Notes under the pieces: model-generated
What the model was told of the DNA's origin: nothing
The model's input: the letters and a program-made list of their open reading frames with translations, nothing else
The model's database searches: none
Made by a program: the position numbers and the translations under genes
Shown here: positions 24,402-33,297 of the stretch, piece after piece
Layout of the letters: the number at the start of each line of letters is the position of its first letter
Position numbering within the stretch: position 1 is the first letter of the stretch
Origin: Glycomyces artemisiae
Lineage (GTDB): Bacteria > Actinomycetota > Actinomycetes > Mycobacteriales > Micromonosporaceae
Direction: 5' to 3'
DNA: 64,000 nucleotides
Assembly: GCF_003002955.1 (NCBI RefSeq)
Contig: NZ_PVTJ01000003.1
Span: forward strand, 248,001 to 312,000

Positions 24402-26492
24402 TCACCGGGCCGCGGCCACCGGTTCCCGGTCCGGTTCGGGCGCAACGGGACCGCGGTCGCGGAAGAGGCGGCTCGGCCACCACATCCACCGGCCCGTGTC
24501 GAGCGTCAGCGCCGTCACGAGGACCGACCGGACCACGAGCGTGTCGAGCAGGACCCCGAACGCGACCGCGAACCCCAGTTCCACGGCGAACACCAGCGGC
24601 AGCGACCCCATCGCCGCGAACGTCCCCGCCAGCACCAGGCCCGCCGAGGTGATGACGCCGCCCGTGGCCGACAGGCCCTCCAGCGCGGCCCGCTTCGTCC
24701 CCAGGGTCGGCGCGAGCTCGCGCACCCGCGCCACCAGGAAGATGTTGTAGTCCACCCCGAGCGCCACCAGGAACACGAACACCAGCAGCGGGAACGAGGC
24801 CTCGGCGCCCGCGAACCCGAAGACGTGCTCGAACACCAGGGCGCTGACGCCGAGGGCCGCACCGAACGACAGCACCACCGTCGCGATGAGCAGCAGCGGC
24901 GCCACCAGGGCCCGCAGCAGCAGCGCGAGGATGAGGAACACCGTCGCGAGGACGATCGGGATGATCACCAGCGAGTCGCGTTCGGCCGCGGCCTGCGTGT
25001 CGAGCAGGACCGCGGTGCTCCCGCCGACGAGCGCGTCGGGGCCGACCGCCTCGCGGGCGCGCTCGACCGCCGCGAGGGCGCCGTCGCCGGTCGGGGCGTC
25101 CTCCAGTTCGGCGAGGATGAGGGCTTCCGAGCCGTTGACGACCGGTTCGGCCACGGCCGCGATGCCGTCCACTTCAGACAATGATGCGGTGATCGCGGCG
25201 GTATCCACTGCGTCTGCGAGGACCAGCACCGGGTCCCCCGCGCCGGCCGGGAAGTGCGCGGCGAGGACCGCCTCGCCGGTGACCGACTGCGGCTCGCCCG
25301 TGAACTGGTCCCGGGCGGCGAGCCCGTCGGCCTTCAGCTGGACCAGGCCGATCGCCATGGCGCCCAAGATGAGCGCGGTCCCGATCCACACGATGCGGGG
25401 GCGCTTCGCGACCGCCGCGCCGATGCGGGTCCACACGCCGGGCTTCGCGGACTCGGCCGTCCCGAACCGGGGCCGGGCGGGCCAGAACACCCACCGGCCG
25501 CACGCCACGAGCAGCGCGGGCATGAGCGTCGTCATCGCCAGCAGGCCCACGATGATCCCGATCGCGCAGGCCGGGCCCATGCCCTGCGTCGACTTCAGCG
25601 CCGCGAACATGAGCAGCATCAGGCCGATCGCCACGGTCGCAGCGCTGGCGACCAGCGCGGGGCTGGAGCGGTGCAGCGCCTCGGCCATCGCCTCGTGCCG
25701 GTCCTCGTGGCGACGCAGCTCCTCACGGTAGCGGGAGATGAGCAGCAGCGCGTAGTCGGTGGCCGCGCCGAACACGAGCACGGTGAGGATGAAGCTGGTC
25801 TGGTTGTTGACGACGAGACCGGCGTGCTTGGCGAGCAGGTAGATCACGGCCTCGGAGCCGACGAGCGCGCCGCCCGCGGTGAGCAGCGGCAGGATCGGGA
25901 GCACCGGGCTGCGGTAGGTCAGCAGCAGGATGCCGACCACGACGAGGGCCGTGATCGCGGTGAGGGCGCCGGAGCCGCTGAACGCCTTGATCGAGTCGGA
26001 GGCGTTCCCGGCCGGGCCGGTGACGTAGAAGTCGAGGCCCTCGGGGCCGCCCGCGGCGGCGCCGGTCATGTCGTCGACGATCGCGCCGAGGCCGTCCCAG
26101 CCCTCCTTGCCCTTGTGGACGGGGACGACGATCTGGATCGCCTCGCCGTCCTCGGAAGTGAAGGGCCCCTGGGGTTCCCCTTCGACGCCGTCGAGGAGCG
26201 CGAACGCGGCCGCGTCGGCCGCGGCCTTCGCGAGGTCGGCGTCGGTGACGCCGCCGTCGCGTTCGTAGACGACGATCGCGGGCACGGTGTCGGCGGGCAG
26301 GAAGTCCGCGGCGCGCTCGGCGACCTCGGTCGACTCGGCGTCCGCGGGCAGCCAGGCCGAGTTGTCGTTGTCCTCGACCTCGCCGAGCCTCCCGGCGAGC
26401 ATTCCGGCGGGCACGAGGAGCGCGATCCACACGGCGATCACCGCCCATTTCGCGCGCCTCCCGGCCGGGAGCGTCATGAGTTTCCGTAGCAT
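24402..26492 (-). CDS. MMPL-family RND transporter
   Basis: A 696-residue inner-membrane protein. The topology repeats twice: one helix (residues about 12-30), a large extracytoplasmic loop, then about five helices. The two proton-relay motifs are visible as GAATDYALLLISRYREEL and ALGVDYNIFLVARVREL. Members export lipids, siderophores or hydrophobic drugs using the proton gradient; the substrate here is unknown. ATG 26490-26492 has GAAAGGA about 8 bases upstream; the open frame beyond is not needed. It is divergent from the SigJ-like sigma factor gene 120 bases away. Confidence 0.92.
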   Translation of the reverse strand: MLRKLMTLPAGRRAKWAVIAVWIALLVPAGMLAGRLGEVEDNDNSAWLPADAESTEVAERAADFLPADTVPAIVVYERDGGVTDADLAKAAADAAAFALLDGVEGEPQGPFTSEDGEAIQIVVPVHKGKEGWDGLGAIVDDMTGAAAGGPEGLDFYVTGPAGNASDSIKAFSGSGALTAITALVVVGILLLTYRSPVLPILPLLTAGGALVGSEAVIYLLAKHAGLVVNNQTSFILTVLVFGAATDYALLLISRYREELRRHEDRHEAMAEALHRSSPALVASAATVAIGLMLLMFAALKSTQGMGPACAIGIIVGLLAMTTLMPALLVACGRWVFWPARPRFGTAESAKPGVWTRIGAAVAKRPRIVWIGTALILGAMAIGLVQLKADGLAARDQFTGEPQSVTGEAVLAAHFPAGAGDPVLVLADAVDTAAITASLSEVDGIAAVAEPVVNGSEALILAELEDAPTGDGALAAVERAREAVGPDALVGGSTAVLLDTQAAAERDSLVIIPIVLATVFLILALLLRALVAPLLLIATVVLSFGAALGVSALVFEHVFGFAGAEASFPLLVFVFLVALGVDYNIFLVARVRELAPTLGTKRAALEGLSATGGVITSAGLVLAGTFAAMGSLPLVFAVELGFAVAFGVLLDTLVVRSVLVTALTLDTGRWMWWPSRLFRDRGPVAPEPDREPVAAAR

Positions 26493-26612
26493 GCGGAGTC
26501 CTTTCGGGTGTCTGCCCACCCGACGACGCACCGGCCGGGAACGTGAGGCGCCGGGCGCAGCTCACATTCCGGGGGCCCGCATCGTCGGAGGGAGGAGAGG
26601 GAAGGTGGACCC

Positions 26613-27518
26613 GTGGACGGAACCGACGGCCTCGCGGAGGTCATGAGCGAGCGGCGGCAGCTGCTGAACCTGGCGTACCGGCTGCTCGGCTCGGTCGCCG
26701 ACGCCGAGGACGCCGTGCAGGAGACGTACGCGCGCTGGTACGCGCTGCCGCGCGAGCGCCAGGAGGAGATCGCGTCGGTCGGCGCGTGGCTGACGACGGT
26801 GGCGAGCCGCATCTGCCTGGACCAGCTGGGGTCGGCGCGCTCGCGGCGCGAGCGGTACGTGGGCGAGTGGATCCCCGAGCCGGTGCCCGACGCCCGCGAG
26901 TGGGCGGCGGTGCCCGCGCCCGTGGACCCGGCCGACCGGGTCACGCTCGACGAGTCGGTGTCCATGGCGTTCCTGGTGGTCCTGGACGCGATGACCCCGG
27001 CCGAGCGGGTCGCGTTCGTCCTCCACGACGTGTTCAGGTACCCGTTCGCGGAGGTCGCCCGGATCGTCGGCCGTTCCCCCGAGGCGTGCCGCCAGCTCGC
27101 GTCCTCGGCGCGGCGGCGCCTCCGCGCCGAGCGGGCGCCCGCCGCACCCGCCCGCGCGGACCTGGTGCGGGACTTCAAGACCGCGTGGGAGGCCCGCGAC
27201 ATGGCCGCGCTCGTGGACCTCCTCGACCCGAACGCCTCGATGACGGCCGACGGCGGCGGGCTCGTCGGCGCGGCCCTGCACCCGGTGGTGGGCCCCGAGG
27301 CCATCGCGCGGTACGTGCTCGACCTGGCGCGGTGGGCCCCGGGGATGCAGCTCCTCGAACGCGAGGTCAACGGCCAGCCGGGCCTGGTGGCCCGCCGCGA
27401 CGGCGTCACGGCGGCGGTCGCCGCGTTCGACACGGCGGCCGTCGGAACCGGAGCCGACCGGATCGCGCGGATCTGGGTGGTCCGCAACCCGGAGAAGCTG
27501 CGGCGCTGGCCCGGGTAG
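26613..27518 (+). CDS. ECF sigma factor, SigJ-like with C-terminal SnoaL-type domain
   Basis: 301 residues. Sigma-70 region 2 (LLNLAYRLLGSVADAEDAVQ) spans about residues 15-80. Region 4 (PFAEVARIVGRSPEACRQL) covers about 110-170. A C-terminal SnoaL/NTF2-like domain follows from about 190 (ADLVRDFKTAWEARDMAAL). This is the SigJ/ECF41-type layout, in which the C-terminal domain modulates the sigma factor instead of a separate anti-sigma factor. GTG 26613 is preceded by GGAGG/AAGG sites. ECF41 members usually control a linked carboxymuconolactone decarboxylase, oxidoreductase or epimerase; here the divergent MMPL gene is the nearest candidate. Confidence 0.9.
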   Translation: MDGTDGLAEVMSERRQLLNLAYRLLGSVADAEDAVQETYARWYALPRERQEEIASVGAWLTTVASRICLDQLGSARSRRERYVGEWIPEPVPDAREWAAVPAPVDPADRVTLDESVSMAFLVVLDAMTPAERVAFVLHDVFRYPFAEVARIVGRSPEACRQLASSARRRLRAERAPAAPARADLVRDFKTAWEARDMAALVDLLDPNASMTADGGGLVGAALHPVVGPEAIARYVLDLARWAPGMQLLEREVNGQPGLVARRDGVTAAVAAFDTAAVGTGADRIARIWVVRNPEKLRRWPG

Positions 27519-27601
27519 CCATTCCTGGAGGCAGTCCCGGGCGGCGTCGAGGCGGGCCCGCCGTCGCCGTTGATACGGGCGCGGACCCGCCGCGGGGTTG
27601 C

Positions 27602-28363
27602 CTAGCCCAGTGCGTCGACGGCCGCGGCGATGACGCGCGCGGGGAGGGCCGCGGGCGCGGCGGGGCCGGGTTCCCAGGTGCAGGCGATGTTCAGGCCCGC
27701 GACGCGTCCGGTGCCGGTGATGGTGCGGAGCGCTTGCAGGACAAGGGCTTCGTCGGGTCCGTCCGGAGCCGGGTAGCGGGCGCCGGGCATGGTCTCGGGG
27801 TCGAGGGTGTCGAGGTCGAGGTTGACAAGCAGCGGGCCCTCGGGAAGGTCGGCGGCGGTGAGGCCGTCGAGCGGGCGGTGGCGGATCGCGGTCGCCGCGA
27901 TGTGGTCGGCCTCGGGCGGGTCGAGGTCGCGGCCGTCGAGGAGGAGGGTCCGGTCCTCGCCGACCGGCCGCAGCCGCAGGGGCTCGGCGAGCAGGTCGGG
28001 GCGGTAGCCGTGGAGGAACCGCAGGGCCATGCCGCCGACGTAGCCGGACGCCGTCGTCTCCAGGGTCTGGAGGTCGCCGTGGGCGTCGATCCACACGACG
28101 GCCGGGTCGGTCCCGGCGCGCTGGAGGCCGGCGGCCAGGCCGATCGAGAGCGTGCAGTCGCCGGTGACCGCGAGGACGGGGCCGTCCGCTGCGGCGGCGG
28201 CCGCGTCGTCGGCGAACCGGTCGTGCAGGCGGACCAGGCGCGCCCACATGTCGGCGTCGGGGAGGTCGGCGGCGGTCTCGCGCACGTCGGCGCCCTCGGG
28301 CAGCGCCGGGCGCAGATCCGGGAGGTGCTCGTCCAGATGGTAAGGCGCGTAAAGGATCGGCAT
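27602..28363 (-). CDS. Arginase/agmatinase-superfamily hydrolase
   Basis: 253 residues of the ureohydrolase fold, which cleaves guanidino or formimino groups with two Mn ions. Metal motifs are TGDCTLSIG (position of GGDHS), WIDAHGDLQT (DAHxD) and VNLDLDTLDPETMPG (SxDxDxxDP). The first-motif His ligand is replaced by Cys, so metal occupancy or substrate may differ from classical arginase. The start ATG 28361-28363 gives MPILYAPYHLDEHLPD; the longer frame is antisense to the RDD gene. It lies 17 bases downstream of the RDD gene on the same strand and is probably co-transcribed. Confidence 0.86.
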   Translation of the reverse strand: MPILYAPYHLDEHLPDLRPALPEGADVRETAADLPDADMWARLVRLHDRFADDAAAAAADGPVLAVTGDCTLSIGLAAGLQRAGTDPAVVWIDAHGDLQTLETTASGYVGGMALRFLHGYRPDLLAEPLRLRPVGEDRTLLLDGRDLDPPEADHIAATAIRHRPLDGLTAADLPEGPLLVNLDLDTLDPETMPGARYPAPDGPDEALVLQALRTITGTGRVAGLNIACTWEPGPAAPAALPARVIAAAVDALG

Positions 28364-28380
28364 CGGCCGATCGTATCGGG

Positions 28381-28860
28381 TCAGCGGCGGGCCGGGAGCG
28401 GGCCGACGTGGTGGCCGTCCGCGTAGAGGCGGCGCGTGCGGGCGACGTCGATGCTGCCGCGCTTCAGGGTCCCGTCGGCGTACCCGCCGCCCGCGACGAC
28501 GCCGATGATCAAGAGCGGCAGCAGGAGTGTGCGGACGAGCATCGCCCACGGGCCCTTCGCGCCGATGCGGCCGCCGTCGCTGAGGCGCACCAGGCGCGTG
28601 CCCGTGACGAGCGCGCCGATCGCGCGGCCGTTCGTATAGAAGAGGCCGTAGACCAAGGGCACGAGGACCGGGAGCGTCAGGACGACCGCGGTCGCGAGGT
28701 TCTCGTCCATTGCGAACAGCGGCGAGACGGCGCCCATGCCGGCCCCGATGAGGACCAGGTACACGGTGAAGTCGACGAGCCAGGCGAAGAACATCGCCCA
28801 GCCGCCCGCCTCCACATAGCGCGTGCCGTCGGCGAACGCCTTGATCTTCTGTGCTGCCAT
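28381..28860 (-). CDS. RDD-family membrane protein
   Basis: 159 residues with three to four membrane helices (about 25-45, 55-75, 108-125). The RDD-type entry helix is EAGGWAMFFAWLVDFTVYL, and the mid-domain text is YTNGRAIGALVTGTRLVRL. RDD proteins are inner-membrane proteins, some implicated in cation exchange or stress, but generally uncharacterised. ATG 28858-28860; followed after 17 bases by the arginase-like gene. Confidence 0.85.
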   Translation of the reverse strand: MAAQKIKAFADGTRYVEAGGWAMFFAWLVDFTVYLVLIGAGMGAVSPLFAMDENLATAVVLTLPVLVPLVYGLFYTNGRAIGALVTGTRLVRLSDGGRIGAKGPWAMLVRTLLLPLLIIGVVAGGGYADGTLKRGSIDVARTRRLYADGHHVGPLPARR

Positions 28861-28895
28861 GGTGGGGAACCCTATCGATCGTCGGCGGGCGGGGT

Positions 28896-28921
28896 GCGGC
28901 CCCCGCCGGGGCGGGGGCCGC
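28896..28921 (-). terminator. Hairpin terminator after the DUF4333 gene
   Basis: Perfect 12-base arms (28896-28907 and 28910-28921) face each other across two bases, so the effective loop is about four. It starts 16 bases after the DUF4333 stop and isolates that gene from the RDD/arginase pair. Confidence 0.82.
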
Positions 28922-28936
28922 GAGGGGAGGAGCGGG

Positions 28937-29362
28937 TCAGCCCTGCGGGACGTCGTCCACGGCGATGTCGAACTCGAACTGCTCGCCTTCGATGTTCGTG
29001 ACGGTGATGGTCACTTCGTACTCGGCGCCGTCGACCGGGTCGATGAGGTCGCAGTAGGTCATGCGGTCCAGGTAGATCGTGATGTTGACGTCGCCGCAGT
29101 CGATCTCGGGCCGGTAGCCGAGCTGCGCCTCCAGCGCGTCCTCGGACGCCTCGGCGAGGCGCGACGCCTCGATCGCGAGGCTCTGCGCGCCGTCGGTCGG
29201 CGGCGCGGAGCTCTCCTCCTGCGACGGCTGCTGGTCGGCCGCGGACGACTCGGCGCTCGTCGGCTCCTCGCTGGGCTCCACGTCGCCTATCTCGAAGGAG
29301 CAGGCGGCGAGGCCGAGCAGCAGGGCGGCGGCGGGCAGGAGGGCGAGGGTACGGCGGGGCAC
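28937..29362 (-). CDS. DUF4333-domain lipoprotein
   Basis: 141 residues. The signal PRRTLALLPAAALLLGLAAC carries a lipobox, followed by a Ser/Glu/Pro linker of about 40 residues. A C-terminal DUF4333 domain follows (about 75-141) with its two conserved Cys (PEIDCGDVNIT, DRMTYCDLIDP) and the VTITVTNIEGEQF strand. It is expected to be lipid-anchored on the outer face of the membrane. GTG 29360-29362 is chosen because AAAGG lies 8 bases upstream and it places the signal peptide at the N-terminus. Function unknown. Confidence 0.85.
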   Translation of the reverse strand: MPRRTLALLPAAALLLGLAACSFEIGDVEPSEEPTSAESSAADQQPSQEESSAPPTDGAQSLAIEASRLAEASEDALEAQLGYRPEIDCGDVNITIYLDRMTYCDLIDPVDGAEYEVTITVTNIEGEQFEFDIAVDDVPQG

Positions 29363-29515
29363 GGTAGGGCCTTTCGTCGGCTGACGGGCGAGCGCCCGAG
29401 GTCGTGCCAATGCTGCCCCGGGAACGGGCCCGTTTCGAGGCGGAAGACCGGCGGGAAACCGGCGGGATCGGGCCCCGGTCTTGACGGGTCCCGGGATTCG
29501 GGACTCAGCCGGGGG

Positions 29516-30196
29516 TCAGCCGGGCTTGACGAGCGTGTACCAGACCTCGGGGCGGCCGACGCTCCCGTAGTGCGGGTGACGGCGCGCGAGGCCGTTGTCC
29601 GCCAGGTACTCCAGGTACCGGCGGGCGGTCACGCGGGCGATGCCGACCGCGGTCGCGATGGCCGCCGCGGACAGGCCCTCGGCGGCCGTGCCGAGGGCCT
29701 CGTTGATCGCGTCGAGCGTGGTCCCGCTGAGCCCCTTGGGAAGCGGACCCGGCCCGGAAGTCCGCAGCTCCCCCAGCATCCGGTCGACGTCGGTCTGCCC
29801 ACCGACCTCGCCGGGCCGGGCGACCTGCGCCCGCCACGCCGCATAGCCCTCCAGCTTGCCCTTCAAGGTGGCGAACGCGAACGGCTTGAGCAGGTACTGC
29901 ATGACGCCGGAGGAGACCGCGGCGCGGACCTCCGAGAGGTCCCGCGCGGAGGTCACGGCGATGACGTCGACCGGCGAGGCCGCGGCGCGCAGGGCGTTGC
30001 AGACGGCGAGGCCGTGCGTGTCGGGCAGGTAGAAGTCGAGCAGCACCAGGTCCACCGCGTGCTTGGAGCAGAAGCGGAGGGCGTCGCCGCCCGAGTGGAC
30101 CACCCCGGCCACCGTGAACCCGGCGACGCGCTCGACGTACTGCCGGTGGGCGTCGGCGGCCACCGGGTCGTCCTCGACGACGAGTACGCGGATCAT
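29516..30196 (-). CDS. Response regulator, CitB/DcuR/DpiA type
   Basis: 226 residues. The N-terminal receiver has the acidic pair VVEDDPVAA, phosphoacceptor Asp in VLLDFYLPDTHG (about residue 54) and Lys in YLLKPFAF. The C-terminal HTH (LSAAAIATAVGIARVTARRYL) matches the CitB family. The start overlaps the sensor kinase stop as ATGA. With the kinase it forms a pair expected to sense a di- or tricarboxylate, and the divergent dctA gene is the natural target. No terminator is obvious immediately downstream. Confidence 0.92.
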   Translation of the reverse strand: MIRVLVVEDDPVAADAHRQYVERVAGFTVAGVVHSGGDALRFCSKHAVDLVLLDFYLPDTHGLAVCNALRAAASPVDVIAVTSARDLSEVRAAVSSGVMQYLLKPFAFATLKGKLEGYAAWRAQVARPGEVGGQTDVDRMLGELRTSGPGPLPKGLSGTTLDAINEALGTAAEGLSAAAIATAVGIARVTARRYLEYLADNGLARRHPHYGSVGRPEVWYTLVKPG

Positions 30197-31785
30197 CGCA
30201 CCGACGATAGCGGCACGCGCACGGTGAAGACGGCGCCCTCGTCGTTCGCGACCTCGATCGCACCGCCCAAGCGCCGCACGGCCTGTCCGACCAGCGCCAG
30301 GCCCAGGCCCCTGCCGGTCTCGCCCTTGGTGGACCAGCCGCGCCGGAAGATGTCGGCCTCGTCCGCGATCCCGGCCCCGGAGTCGGCGACGCGCACGAAC
30401 AGCTCCCCCGCGTCGGTCCGGATCGTCACGGCGACGCTCGGCGCCCGCTCGGCCGCGCCCTCGACCGCCGCGTCCATGGCGTTGTCGATGAGGTTCCCGA
30501 GGATCGTGATGAGGTCTCGGGCGTCCACTTCGCCGTCCGTCTCCTGCATCGCGGTGTCCGCGGTCAGCTCCAGGTCGACGCCGCGTTCGCTGGCCTCGCT
30601 GAGCTTCCCGAGGAGCAGCGCCGCGAGCACCGGCTCCGAGACCGCGCCCACGACCCGGTCGGTGAGCTGCTGCGCGACCTCCAGCTCCGCGGTCGCCAGC
30701 GCCACGGCCCGGTCGGTGCGGCCGAGCTCGATGAGGGAGATGACGGCGTGGAGGCGGTTGGCGGACTCGTGGGCCTGGGAGCGCAGGGACTCGGCGAAGC
30801 CGCGGACGGTGTCGAGCTCGCCGGTGAGGTTCTGGAGCTCGGTGTGGTCGCGGAGGGTCACGGCGTTGCCCATGCGGCGGTCGCCGGAGCGCACGGGGAC
30901 GGTGTTGACGAGCAGGAGCCGGGTGTCGGTGAGGTGGAGCTCGTCGCTGCGCGGCTCGGGCGAGGTGAACGTGGCGGCGAGGTCTTCGGCCAGGCCGAGG
31001 TCGGCGACGGGGGTGCCGCGGGGGCTGTCGGGGAGGCCGAGGAGGTCGCGGGCGGCGCTGTTGCACAAGGCGATGCGGCCGTCGCGGCCGACGAGGACGA
31101 GTCCTTCGCGCACCGAGTGGAGGATCGCCTGGTAGTACTCGAACATGTCGCGCAGTTCGCCGGGAGCGACGCCGCGGGTCTGGCGGGAGAGGCGAGCAGA
31201 GACGAAGTAGGAGCCGGTGACGCCGACGGCGAGGACGCCCGCGGCGACGGCGGCGAGCGGGAGGAGCCGTTCGTTGAGTTCGGCGGAGATGGCCTCGACG
31301 GTGATGCCGACGGCGACGAGCGCGACGACGTCGCCGTCCTCGCCGAAGACGGGGACGACGGCGCGCACGGAGGGGCCGAGGGTGCCCGCGTAGGTCTCGG
31401 TGAAGGGCCGTCCTTCAAGGGCCGGTTCGGTGTTGCCGATGAAGTGGCGGCCGATCTGGGCGGGGTCGGGGTGGGTGAAGCGGACGCCGTCGCGGTCCAT
31501 GATCGTGATGAAGTCGACCTCGGTGTCGGCGCGCACGCGCTCGGTGAACGGCTGGAGGTCGCGGCTGGGGAGCGAGGTGGCGAGGGCGTCGGTGACGGCG
31601 GGCGAGTCGGCGACGGTGGAGGCGACGGCGAGGACCTTGTCGCGGGCGTTGGCGTCGACGGCCCGCTGCGCGTCGGCGTAGGCGAGTGCGGTGCCGACGC
31701 CGACGAGGACGCCCACGAGGACGAGTTGCAGCGCGAGGAGCTGCCGGGCCAGGGTCCACCTTTTGGTCACGAACAATGAGAGCAC
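30193..31785 (-). CDS. Sensor histidine kinase, CitA/DcuS type
   Basis: 530 residues. A membrane helix (about 17-38), an extracytoplasmic PASp sensor (about 40-175, ITIMDRDGVRFTHPDPAQIG), a second helix (about 178-200) and a cytoplasmic PAS (EGLVLVGRDGRIALCNSAA) come first. The phosphoacceptor helix follows (AHESANRLHAVISLIELG) and then a HATPase with NLIDNAMDA, DSGAGI and GRGLGLALV. These are the hallmarks of the citrate/fumarate sensor family. Autophosphorylation and transfer to the overlapping response regulator are expected. Confidence 0.93.
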   Translation of the reverse strand: MLSLFVTKRWTLARQLLALQLVLVGVLVGVGTALAYADAQRAVDANARDKVLAVASTVADSPAVTDALATSLPSRDLQPFTERVRADTEVDFITIMDRDGVRFTHPDPAQIGRHFIGNTEPALEGRPFTETYAGTLGPSVRAVVPVFGEDGDVVALVAVGITVEAISAELNERLLPLAAVAAGVLAVGVTGSYFVSARLSRQTRGVAPGELRDMFEYYQAILHSVREGLVLVGRDGRIALCNSAARDLLGLPDSPRGTPVADLGLAEDLAATFTSPEPRSDELHLTDTRLLLVNTVPVRSGDRRMGNAVTLRDHTELQNLTGELDTVRGFAESLRSQAHESANRLHAVISLIELGRTDRAVALATAELEVAQQLTDRVVGAVSEPVLAALLLGKLSEASERGVDLELTADTAMQETDGEVDARDLITILGNLIDNAMDAAVEGAAERAPSVAVTIRTDAGELFVRVADSGAGIADEADIFRRGWSTKGETGRGLGLALVGQAVRRLGGAIEVANDEGAVFTVRVPLSSVR

Positions 31786-31881
31786 ACGCGGTTAACGCGA
31801 CCGAAATGAACAGAATCGTGACTTGCTTCACAAGGGTCCGGATACTTCGGTGGTCAACCCTTCCCTGTTGAGGAGCCGAAG

Positions 31882-33240
31882 ATGTCTTCCCCGCCGCCCC
31901 CGAAGCGCCGCGACCGCACCCACTTCCTGTACCTCGCCGTCATCGTCGCCGTCGTCCTCGGCGTCGCCGTCGGCTTCGCGTTCCCCGAGTTCGCCAAGCA
32001 GCTCAAGCCGCTGGGCACCGGGTTCGTGGCCCTCATCAAGATGATGATCGTGCCGATCATCTTCTGCACGATCGTGCTCGGGATCGGCTCGGTCGCCAAG
32101 GCCGCGAAGGTCGGCCGGGTCGGGCTCATCGCGCTCGGCTACTTCCTGCTGATGTCGACGTTCGCGCTGGCGATCGGCCTGGTCGTGGGCAACCTGCTGC
32201 ACCCGGGCGAGGGGATGCACCTCGACCCGACCGCGGCGGCCACGGCGCAGGAGCAGGCGGCGGAGGCCGGCGGCCACGGCACCGTGGACTTCCTGCTGGG
32301 GATCATCCCCGAGAGCATGGCGTCGGCGTTCACGTCGGGCTCGGTGCTCCAGGCGCTGCTGGTGGCGCTGCTCGCCGGGTTCGCGCTCCAGAAGATGGGG
32401 CCCGCGGGCGAGCCGCTGCTGCGCGCCATCGGGCACCTCCAGAAGCTCGTGTTCCGGATCCTCGCGATGATCATGTGGGCGGCGCCGGTGGGCGCGTTCG
32501 GCGCGATCGCGGCGGTGGTCGGCGAGACCGGCTGGGCCGCTTTGAAGGGCCTCGCGGTCATCATGCTCGGGTTCTACGCGACGTGCCTGCTGTTCGTGGT
32601 GTGCGTGCTCGGGTCGGTGCTGTGGCTGGCGGCCCGGGTGAACCTGTTCCAGCTGCTGCGGTACCTGGGCCGGGAGTTCCTGCTCATCGTCTCCACCTCG
32701 TCGTCGGAGTCGGCGCTGCCGCGGCTCATCGCGAAGATGGAGCACCTCGGGGTGAGCAAGCCGGTCGTGGGCATCACGGTCCCGACCGGGTACTCGTTCA
32801 ACCTGGACGGCACCGCGATCTACCTGACGATGGCGACGCTGTTCATCGCCACCGCGCAAGGGGACTCGCTGAGCATCGGCGAGCAGGTCTCCCTGCTGGT
32901 GTTCATGATCATCGCCTCGAAGGGCGCGGCGGGCGTCTCGGGCGCCGGGATCGCGACCCTCGCCGGGGGCCTCCAGTCGCACCGGCCGGAGCTGGTCGAC
33001 GGCGTCGGGTTCATCCTCGGCATCGACCGGTTCATGTCGGAGGCGCGGGCGGTCACCAACTTCGCGGGCAACGCGGTGGCGACGGTCCTCATCGGCACGT
33101 GGACGAAGGAGTTCGACCGCGACCAGGCGAACCGGGTGTTCGCGGGCCGCGACCCGTTCAACGAGGCGACCCTCGTCGACGACCATGCGGCTCCGGAGAT
33201 TCCGGAGCAGCCCAGGGACAAGCAGCTGCAGCCCGTCTAG
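31882..33240 (+). CDS. dctA: C4-dicarboxylate/cation symporter DctA
   Basis: A 452-residue inner-membrane carrier of the DAACS (GltPh) fold. Signature blocks are the serine-rich reentrant loop STSSSESALPRL, GYSFNLDGTAIYLTMAT, the second hairpin KGAAGVSGAGIATLAG and the substrate site NFAGNAVATVLIG. The C-terminal tail is hydrophilic. It imports succinate, fumarate or malate with protons or sodium. GAGGAG lies about 6 bases before the ATG. It is divergent from the CitA/DcuS-type kinase across 96 bases, which probably carry the control region. Confidence 0.93.
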   Translation: MSSPPPPKRRDRTHFLYLAVIVAVVLGVAVGFAFPEFAKQLKPLGTGFVALIKMMIVPIIFCTIVLGIGSVAKAAKVGRVGLIALGYFLLMSTFALAIGLVVGNLLHPGEGMHLDPTAAATAQEQAAEAGGHGTVDFLLGIIPESMASAFTSGSVLQALLVALLAGFALQKMGPAGEPLLRAIGHLQKLVFRILAMIMWAAPVGAFGAIAAVVGETGWAALKGLAVIMLGFYATCLLFVVCVLGSVLWLAARVNLFQLLRYLGREFLLIVSTSSSESALPRLIAKMEHLGVSKPVVGITVPTGYSFNLDGTAIYLTMATLFIATAQGDSLSIGEQVSLLVFMIIASKGAAGVSGAGIATLAGGLQSHRPELVDGVGFILGIDRFMSEARAVTNFAGNAVATVLIGTWTKEFDRDQANRVFAGRDPFNEATLVDDHAAPEIPEQPRDKQLQPV

Positions 33241-33253
33241 TCCCCCATGATCG

Positions 33254-33293
33254 CGAACGGGCCGCTCTACTTGCCGGATGGGCGGCCCGTTCG
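33254..33293. terminator. Bidirectional hairpin terminator downstream of dctA
   Basis: A perfect 12-bp stem (33254-33265 with 33282-33293) with a 16-base loop. It fills the 57-base gap between dctA and the convergent gene at 33298. Confidence 0.83.
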
Positions 33294-33297
33294 TTCC

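Noticed and set aside
27519..27601. GC-rich palindrome GGCGGGCCCGCC as terminator between the SigJ-like and arginase-like genes
   Set aside because: The perfect 12-base palindrome has no loop, and the longer pairings are broken, so the evidence is too weak to annotate.
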